A program made the position numbers and the translations under genes. The notes under the pieces are model-generated. The model saw nothing but the letters and a program-made list of their open reading frames with translations. It searched no databases and was not told where the DNA came from. A DNA stretch of 64,000 bases from Superficieibacter electus (GTDB taxonomy: Bacteria; Pseudomonadota; Gammaproteobacteria; Enterobacterales; Enterobacteriaceae), in NCBI RefSeq assembly GCF_002915575.1, contig NZ_PQGD01000016.1:1-64000 (forward strand). Reading direction: 5' to 3'. Of this stretch, positions 58,054-64,000 are shown piece after piece. Position 1 is the stretch's first letter. Each line of letters starts with the position of its first letter.

Positions 58054-58995
58054 ATGTTAGACAATGTTTTAAGAATTGCCACACGTCAAAGCCCGCTTGC
58101 GCTGTGGCAGGCACATTATGTCAAAAATCGCCTGATGGCCTGCCATCCGGGGCTAAACGTTGAGCTGGTCCCGATGGTGACCAAAGGTGATGTAATCCTC
58201 GATACGCCGCTGGCGAAAGTGGGCGGTAAGGGGCTGTTCGTTAAAGAGCTGGAGCTGGCGCTGCTGGATCATCGCGCCGATATCGCCGTGCATTCGATGA
58301 AAGATGTCCCGGTGGAGTTTCCGCTGGGCCTTGGGCTGGTGACGATTTGTGAGCGTGACGACCCGCGAGATGCTTTCGTCTCAAACCATCATGCCTCTCT
58401 GGATGCGCTGCCGGTTGGCGGTGTCGTTGGCACCTCAAGTTTACGCCGCCAGTGCCAGATAGCCGCGCTGCGCCCGGATCTCATTATTCGCTCATTACGC
58501 GGTAACGTTGGCACGCGTCTGAGCAAGCTGGATAACGGCGAATACGATGCCATCATTCTTGCTGTCGCCGGGCTAAAACGACTTGATCTGGAATCACGCG
58601 TGCGCATGGCGCTGCCCCCGGAAATGTCACTGCCTGCGGTTGGCCAGGGCGCGGTGGGTATTGAATGCCGGATGGATGACGATCGCACCCGTGAACTGCT
58701 CGCGCCGTTAAATCACCCTGAAACCGCTATTCGGGTCAAAGCAGAACGCGCGATGAATACCCGCCTCGAAGGTGGCTGCCAGGTACCGATTGGCAGCTAT
58801 GCTGAAATTGTGGACGGCGAAATCTGGCTGCGGGCGCTGGTCGGCGCGCCGGATGGTTCGCAGGTGGTGCGCGGCGAACGTCGTGGCAAGCCGGAAGAAG
58901 CGGAACAGATGGGCGTTTCGCTGGCCGACGAGCTGCTGGCGAACGGCGCGCGGGAGATCCTCAACGCGGTCTATAACGGAGAATCACCGGCATGA
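58054..58995 (+). CDS. hemC: Hydroxymethylbilane synthase HemC
   Basis: HemC joins four porphobilinogens into hydroxymethylbilane. The 313 residues from ATG 58054 match E. coli; in-frame ATGs 15-21 bases upstream add nothing. [14 protein letters not shown] and [14 protein letters not shown] line the active site, and EGGCQVPIG carries the cysteine that holds the dipyrromethane cofactor. It overlaps hemD by four bases. Confidence 0.96.
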   Translation: MLDNVLRIATRQSPLALWQAHYVKNRLMACHPGLNVELVPMVTKGDVILDTPLAKVGGKGLFVKELELALLDHRADIAVHSMKDVPVEFPLGLGLVTICERDDPRDAFVSNHHASLDALPVGGVVGTSSLRRQCQIAALRPDLIIRSLRGNVGTRLSKLDNGEYDAIILAVAGLKRLDLESRVRMALPPEMSLPAVGQGAVGIECRMDDDRTRELLAPLNHPETAIRVKAERAMNTRLEGGCQVPIGSYAEIVDGEIWLRALVGAPDGSQVVRGERRGKPEEAEQMGVSLADELLANGAREILNAVYNGESPA

Positions 58996-59732
58996 GTATT
59001 CTGGTTACCCGCCCTGCCCCGCAAGGGGAAGAATTAGTGCGCCGCCTGTGCGCACGCGGGCTGGTGGCCTGGAATTTTCCGCTGATTGAATTTATGCCGG
59101 GACGCGAGTTACCGATGCTTAGCGCCCGTCTCGCCGCCCTGAATACAGACGATCTGGTCTTTGCTCTTTCCCGCCATGCGGTGGAATTTGCCCATGCGCA
59201 GCTTCAGCGGCAGGGCGCATCCTGGCCTTGCGCACCGCGCTATTTTGCTATTGGCCGTAGCACTGCGCTGGCGCTGCATACCGTGAGCGGATACGACATT
59301 CGCTATCCACAAGATCGGGAAATTAGCGAAGTGTTGCTACAATTACCTGAATTACAGAACGTTGCGGGCAGACGTGCGCTGGTCTTACGCGGTAATGGCG
59401 GCCGCGAACTGCTGGGGGAAACCCTGACGGCGCGTGGCGCTGACGTTATATTTTGTGAATGTTATCAACGTAGTGCAAAACATTACGATGGTGCGGAAGA
59501 AGCGATGCGCTGGCACGCGCGTGGCGTCACCACCCTGGTCGTCACCAGCGGGGAAATGCTGCAACAGCTCTGGTCGCTGATTCCGCAATGGTATCGTGAG
59601 CACTGGTTACTCCGCTGTCGGCTTCTGGTCGTCAGCGAGCGTCTGGCGTACCTCGCCCGGGATTTGGGCTGGCAGGACATTCAGGTCGCCGATAACGCTG
59701 ACAACGATGCGCTGCTGCGCGCATTACAATAA
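58992..59732 (+). CDS. hemD: Uroporphyrinogen-III synthase HemD
   Basis: HemD closes hydroxymethylbilane to uroporphyrinogen III with inversion of ring D. The 246 residues match E. coli. The two-domain fold is typical; [17 protein letters not shown] opens it and [10 protein letters not shown] is a conserved C-domain segment. It starts on the hemC stop (ATGA) and is 21 bases before hemX. Confidence 0.95.
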   Translation: MSILVTRPAPQGEELVRRLCARGLVAWNFPLIEFMPGRELPMLSARLAALNTDDLVFALSRHAVEFAHAQLQRQGASWPCAPRYFAIGRSTALALHTVSGYDIRYPQDREISEVLLQLPELQNVAGRRALVLRGNGGRELLGETLTARGADVIFCECYQRSAKHYDGAEEAMRWHARGVTTLVVTSGEMLQQLWSLIPQWYREHWLLRCRLLVVSERLAYLARDLGWQDIQVADNADNDALLRALQ

Positions 59733-59753
59733 CTCTCATAATGGGAAGCCATA

Positions 59754-60926
59754 ATGACGGAACAACAACACTCCTCTGCCGTGGTTGAAGAGACCAGGGA
59801 GGCCGTGGACACCACGCCACAGCCGCAACAACCTGAGAAGAAAGGCAAAAACAACACCGCGCTGGTGCTTAGCGTGGTTGCGATCGCCATTGCCCTGGCT
59901 TCCGGCGTCGGCCTGTATAGCTGGGGTAAACAGCAAGCGTCTAAGCAAAACGCGAACAGCGACGCGCTGGTCAATCAGATTACGGCGCTGCAAAAAGCGC
60001 AGGAAATGCAAAAAACCGAGCTGGAAGGCATTATTAAGAAGCAGGCCACCCAGCTTGACGACGCGGGCCGGCAGCAGGCCGCGCTGGCAAAACAGCTTGA
60101 TGAGGTGCAACAAAAAGTCGCCACCATTTCCGGCAGCGACGCGAAAACCTGGCTGCTGGCGCAATCTGACTTTCTGGTAAAACTGGCCGGACGCAAACTG
60201 TGGAGCGATCAGGATGTCACTACAGCGGCGGCGCTGCTGAAAAGCGCCGATGCCAGCCTTGCGGACATGAACGATCCAAGCCTGATTACCGCTCGCCGGG
60301 CCATTACCGACGATATTGCCAGCCTGTCTGCCGTTTCACAGGTGGACTATGACGGTATTATCCTCAAGCTGAACCAGCTCTCTAACCAAATCGATAACCT
60401 GCGGCTGGCAGATAACAACGACGATGATTCGCCGATGGATTCGGACAGCGATGAGCTTTCCAGCTCCCTCAGTGAATGGCGCGTTAACCTGAAAAAAAGC
60501 TGGCAGAGCTTTATGGACAGCTTTATTACCGTCCGCCGCCGGGATGAAACCGCCGTTCCGTTGTTGGCTCCAAACCAGGACGTTTATCTGCGCGAAAATA
60601 TTCGCTCCCGTCTGCTGGTGGCCGCACAGGCTGTACCGCGCCATCAGGATGAAGTCTATAAGCAGGCGATTGATAACGTCTCTACCTGGGTTCGCGCATA
60701 TTACGATACCGATGATGCGACCACTAAAGCGTTCCTTGACGAGCTGGATCAACTGAGCCAGCAAAGTATCACCATGGACGTGCCGGAAACGCTGCAAAGC
60801 CAGCCGATTCTGGAAAAACTGATGCAAACTCGGGTGCGTAATTTGCTGGCACAGCCTGCTGCGGGTGAACCAGCCCCCGTAGGTGAGCCAGCGCCAGCCG
60901 CTGCACCACAATCACAAGGAGAGTAA
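59754..60926 (+). CDS. hemX: HemX membrane protein
   Basis: HemX is a 390-residue inner-membrane protein with a cytoplasmic N-terminus, one helix (about 34-56, [20 protein letters not shown]), a long coiled coil and a periplasmic domain. The annotation as uroporphyrinogen methyltransferase in old databases is not supported: no SAM motif is visible. Its role in the hemCDXY operon is unclear. The tail is a proline-alanine repeat ([15 protein letters not shown]). Confidence 0.93.
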   Translation: MTEQQHSSAVVEETREAVDTTPQPQQPEKKGKNNTALVLSVVAIAIALASGVGLYSWGKQQASKQNANSDALVNQITALQKAQEMQKTELEGIIKKQATQLDDAGRQQAALAKQLDEVQQKVATISGSDAKTWLLAQSDFLVKLAGRKLWSDQDVTTAAALLKSADASLADMNDPSLITARRAITDDIASLSAVSQVDYDGIILKLNQLSNQIDNLRLADNNDDDSPMDSDSDELSSSLSEWRVNLKKSWQSFMDSFITVRRRDETAVPLLAPNQDVYLRENIRSRLLVAAQAVPRHQDEVYKQAIDNVSTWVRAYYDTDDATTKAFLDELDQLSQQSITMDVPETLQSQPILEKLMQTRVRNLLAQPAAGEPAPVGEPAPAAAPQSQGE

Positions 60927-60928
60927 TG

Positions 60929-62125
60929 ATGATAAAGGTCTTATTACTCTTTGCATTGCTGCTGGCAGGCATCGTACTTGGCCCCATTGTCGCCGGACAT
61001 CAAGGTTATGTGCTTATCCAGACGGATACCTACAACATTGAAACCAGCGTCACAGGCCTGGTGATCATTCTTGTTCTCGCGATGGTGGTTTTGTTTGCCG
61101 TGGAGTGGCTGCTGCGGCGCATTATGCGCACCGGCGCGCATACCCGCGGCTGGTTTACCGGGCGTAAACGTCGCCGTGCTCGTAAACAAACCGAACAGGC
61201 GCTGCTGAAACTGGCGGAAGGCGATTATCAGCAGGTCGAGAAGTTAATGTCGAAAAATGCCGATCATGCGGAGCAACCGGTGGTCAACTACCTGCTGGCA
61301 GCGGAAGCGGCACAGCAACGTGGCGACGAAGCGCGGGCGAATCAGCATCTTGAACGTGCGGCCGAGCTGGCAGGCAATGATGTCATCCCTGTGGATATTA
61401 CCCGCACTCGCCTGCTTCTGGCGCGTAATGAAAATCATGCGGCACGCCGTGAGGTTGACCGATTACTGGAAGTGGCACCGCGTCACCCGGAAGTGCTGCG
61501 ACTGGCCGAGCAGGCTTACATACGCACCGGTGCGTGGGGTTCACTGCTGGAAATCATCCCGTCCATGGCAAAAGCCGATGTGGGTGATGAGGAACAACGT
61601 GCCATGCTCGAGCAGCAGGCGTGGATTGGCCTGATGGATCAGGCGCGTGCCGATCAGGGCAGCGAAGGTCTGAAAGCGTGGTGGAAAAATCAGAGCCGCA
61701 AGACCCGCCGGCAGATCCCGCTTCAGGTGGCCATGGCCGATCACTTAATTGAGTGTAACGATCATGACACCGCGCAGCAGATCATCATCGACGGGTTGAA
61801 ACGCCACTACGATGACCGTCTAACGTTGCTGATCCCGCGGCTGAAAACCAACAATCCGGAGCAACTGGAAAAAATCCTCCGCCAGCAAATCAAAACGGCG
61901 GGCGACCGCCCTTTACTGTGGAGCACGCTTGGTCAGTCATTGATGAAACATGGCGAGTGGCAGGAAGCAAGTCTGGCCTTTCGGGCGGCGCTAAAACAGC
62001 GTCCTGACGCGTTTGATTACGCCTGGCTTGCCGACACGCTCGACCGCCAGCACAAGCCGGAAGAAGCGGCAGCAATGCGTCGCGACGGCCTGCTGTTAAC
62101 GTTGCAAAATAACCCGCAACCGTAA
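60929..62125 (+). CDS. hemY: HemY TPR membrane protein
   Basis: HemY is a 398-residue protein with two N-terminal membrane helices (about 4-24 and 40-62), a basic stretch and a TPR-rich cytoplasmic domain. It is thought to help organise haem synthesis, but its exact job is unsettled. I chose ATG 60929 (AGGAG seven bases before) over the ATG at 60926 that overlaps the hemX stop. Confidence 0.94.
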   Translation: MIKVLLLFALLLAGIVLGPIVAGHQGYVLIQTDTYNIETSVTGLVIILVLAMVVLFAVEWLLRRIMRTGAHTRGWFTGRKRRRARKQTEQALLKLAEGDYQQVEKLMSKNADHAEQPVVNYLLAAEAAQQRGDEARANQHLERAAELAGNDVIPVDITRTRLLLARNENHAARREVDRLLEVAPRHPEVLRLAEQAYIRTGAWGSLLEIIPSMAKADVGDEEQRAMLEQQAWIGLMDQARADQGSEGLKAWWKNQSRKTRRQIPLQVAMADHLIECNDHDTAQQIIIDGLKRHYDDRLTLLIPRLKTNNPEQLEKILRQQIKTAGDRPLLWSTLGQSLMKHGEWQEASLAFRAALKQRPDAFDYAWLADTLDRQHKPEEAAAMRRDGLLLTLQNNPQP

Positions 62126-62131
62126 CCGCTC

Positions 62132-62170
62132 CGGCCCGATAACGTTCTGCTTATCGGGCCGTCACTTCTT
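62132..62170 (+). terminator. Terminator of hemCDXY
   Basis: CGGCCCGATA (62132-62141) pairs with TATCGGGCCG (62152-62161), then TCACTTCTTTA. It starts 6 bases after the hemY stop. The T run is interrupted, so strength is moderate. Confidence 0.7.
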
Positions 62171-64000
62171 TATATGCTACGTCCAAAACTATCCTGTGCA
62201 ATCAACTGAAAATCGCTAAAGTTCTGGCTATTGATGAGACGCCGGGTCGCCTTCTCGCGCACAAAAGTCATAAACAGGTCGTAAATACCCATTGCTTCTT
62301 CGCTGTCTTCTTTACAAATCGCCAGCAAAAAAATGACGTACGCCACTTCGCCTTTATTGCTCCACGCGATGCCGTTAGGCGCGAGTATGGTGATAACCGC
62401 TGTTTTTTTCGCCCGCAAACCCAGCGCATGCGGAATAGCGATACCTTCGCCCAGCATGGTGGACGTAATTGATTCCCGCTCAAGTAAGGAAGGGTAAAAA
62501 TCATCGTTGATATAGCCCTGCGCTTTAAGCAGGTTGCAACCCTGGCGGAACAGCGCGCCCTGCGTCATCGGCCCACGGACGATCATAAAGCGTTTTTCGT
62601 CAAAAAACCGCGCCAGTAGCCAGGGACGAGTACGATCAACCATGACCAGGCGGCCTATCTGCTCAATCTGATAAGGCGTCGGAAAAAGTGCCACGTTAAC
62701 AGCGGGCCGATTTTTTTCCGCCAGCCGGACGGTGGAGATAATAAAATCCTCATCTATCGCATCCAGCAACTCGTACTCACGCAGGCTAATCATACGTTGA
62801 ACAATAATTTGTGGAAACTGGCGGAGTATTTTCGCCTCAATCATTCGCTGCACGGCATTACCCGAGTCGCTGACGATCAGGACACATGGATAACGCACAA
62901 AGCCCGCACTATAATTACGTTCCAGCCCAACGCCAATATGGATAGCCAGATAGCCTAACTCATCCACGCTCAGTGTATAAGGGATCGCGCTTTCGATCTC
63001 AGCCATTGCGCTCAGGGTGACATCCCAGGCAAAAGGATAATATTTTTTGATATCTTCCAGCAGTGGGTTGGCGGTACTGACCTGGTATTTTACCCGCGTA
63101 AACATGGCAACCAGATGCATCGTTAAATCATGATGAAGTTTAGTATCATGGCGTAAGTCGTAATTATAAACGCGTTTAATGTAATTAAAAATACTGTCAG
63201 TAATTTCAAGGCTGTTAATTTCGCCGCGTACCTGTGAACTGGAGACAATAATCCGACGAGCGGCAATTTGGATTTGTAGCCACGTGACCTCCGCTGCAGA
63301 AAAAGCATTCCCCAGATAACGACTCAATCCCTGTATTATTTCATGGCTGGCTTGTTTAACTACAGTGTCAATATCACTAACTTCCCACTCCACAATTTCA
63401 TGAGCGGTAGAGATACGTTTAATAGAGACCGCGCAGTTAATACTCAAAACACGTAATGCATCATGGCTTAGCTTAATGTCAAAACGATCGAAACAATTTT
63501 GTAAAATTTTCTCTATATCGTCAAGATCGATATTGCCAAGATATGCCCGCATGGCCGACTGCACTTCAATTTTATTTTCGCCGCCACCCATCTGGCAGAA
63601 AATATCACTTATACAGTTGCGAATGGCCGATTCTGCGCCAGATACGTGGATTCCGTGCCGTGGGCGCGTCTCCAGCATCAACGGGTATTTTTCAAAAAAT
63701 GCTCTAACCTCAAGCATATCCTGCTGTAGCGTTCCGCGGCTGACAAACCATTCGTCGGCAATCTCGTCCAGCTTAACCGGCATAGGATCGGTTAAAAAGC
63801 GTACCAGCAAGCGCCAAACGCGCGCTTTACTGGTGCGTGGAAGCGGTTTTACTTCATTTGCCGCCTGCGACAGTGCGGCCACATCGGTGGACGCCCCAAT
63901 GACCAGCCGGTAGCCCGCACCGCGCTCATAGTGAATGTGCGCGCCATACTCCAGCAGGATTTCGTTGAGCAGCGTGATATCGGTGCGTATCGTGCGGGAA
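62170..64000 (-). CDS. BglG/MtlR-type PTS-regulated transcription activator (5' end outside window)
   Basis: The visible 609 codons run off the right edge in frame. The edge codons read SRTIRTDITLLNEILLEYGA and RGAGYRL, the first helix-turn-helix; a GTG at 63882 would cut it off, so the start lies outside. Then come a second HTH (RGTLQQDMLEVRAF), two PRD domains with conserved histidines (HEIVEW, AIHIGVGLERN), an EIIB-like domain (PCVLIVSDSGNA) and an EIIA-mannitol domain with GIAIPHALG. Such regulators respond to PTS phosphorylation. No PTS transporter is visible before the edge. Confidence 0.87.
   Translation of the reverse strand, partial: SRTIRTDITLLNEILLEYGAHIHYERGAGYRLVIGASTDVAALSQAANEVKPLPRTSKARVWRLLVRFLTDPMPVKLDEIADEWFVSRGTLQQDMLEVRAFFEKYPLMLETRPRHGIHVSGAESAIRNCISDIFCQMGGGENKIEVQSAMRAYLGNIDLDDIEKILQNCFDRFDIKLSHDALRVLSINCAVSIKRISTAHEIVEWEVSDIDTVVKQASHEIIQGLSRYLGNAFSAAEVTWLQIQIAARRIIVSSSQVRGEINSLEITDSIFNYIKRVYNYDLRHDTKLHHDLTMHLVAMFTRVKYQVSTANPLLEDIKKYYPFAWDVTLSAMAEIESAIPYTLSVDELGYLAIHIGVGLERNYSAGFVRYPCVLIVSDSGNAVQRMIEAKILRQFPQIIVQRMISLREYELLDAIDEDFIISTVRLAEKNRPAVNVALFPTPYQIEQIGRLVMVDRTRPWLLARFFDEKRFMIVRGPMTQGALFRQGCNLLKAQGYINDDFYPSLLERESITSTMLGEGIAIPHALGLRAKKTAVITILAPNGIAWSNKGEVAYVIFLLAICKEDSEEAMGIYDLFMTFVREKATRRLINSQNFSDFQLIAQDSFGRSI

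Noticed and set aside
59754-60926. Annotation of hemX as uroporphyrinogen-III methyltransferase
   Set aside because: The protein is a single-helix membrane protein with coiled coil and no SAM-binding motif.

Overview
This window is chromosomal DNA from an enterobacterium (Enterobacteriaceae, close to Escherichia, Salmonella and Citrobacter). The backbone genes occur in the order known from E. coli between hemY and the rrnA operon, and most proteins match the E. coli family members in length and sequence. The strand is reversed relative to the usual E. coli map. Insertions absent from E. coli K-12 (listed below) rule out K-12 itself. I cannot fix the species from sequence alone.

Layout. 1-300: promoters and antitermination leader of an rRNA operon that reads leftward out of the window (16S not included). 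311-4304: hemG, trkH, yigZ, pepQ. 4451-7949: FadR-type operator and fadBA (beta-oxidation). 7954-10692: an accessory block with a DUF1287 exported protein, a LacI-type regulator and a Mak-like ROK sugar kinase with repeated operator-like boxes. 10701-22645: fre, ubiD, rfaH, tatABCD, ubiB-ubiJ-ubiE, rmuC, udp, ysgA. 22686-23984: an orphan sulfatase-maturase-like radical SAM enzyme. 24084-30870: metE/metR, yigM, yigL, pldB, rhtB. 31024-31896: an Rpn-type nuclease gene. 31934-34442: rhtC and recQ.

34462-43102 is the largest insertion, lying between recQ and pldA. It holds a Fur-box-preceded iron-uptake operon reading leftward: FTR1-type permease FetM, periplasmic P19-type FetP, a DUF2318 membrane protein with CxxC pairs, two FtsX-type permeases, an ABC ATPase and a TlpA-like lipoprotein. 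Beside it is a separately terminated, stand-alone NqrC-like flavoprotein. Together these look like a redox-linked periplasmic iron-uptake system.

43208-62170: pldA (probable TTG start), yigI, rarD, AT-rich yigG/yigF, corA with its leader peptide corL, uvrD with LexA-like box and attenuator, yigB-xerC-yigA-dapF-lptM, two accessory genes (a small hypothetical and a PAP2-family membrane protein), cyaY, cyaA (TTG start), and hemCDXY. 62170-64000: the 3' part of an MtlR/BglG-type PTS-controlled regulator that runs off the right edge, where E. coli carries other genes. No tRNA, complete rRNA, insertion sequence, prophage or CRISPR array was seen.
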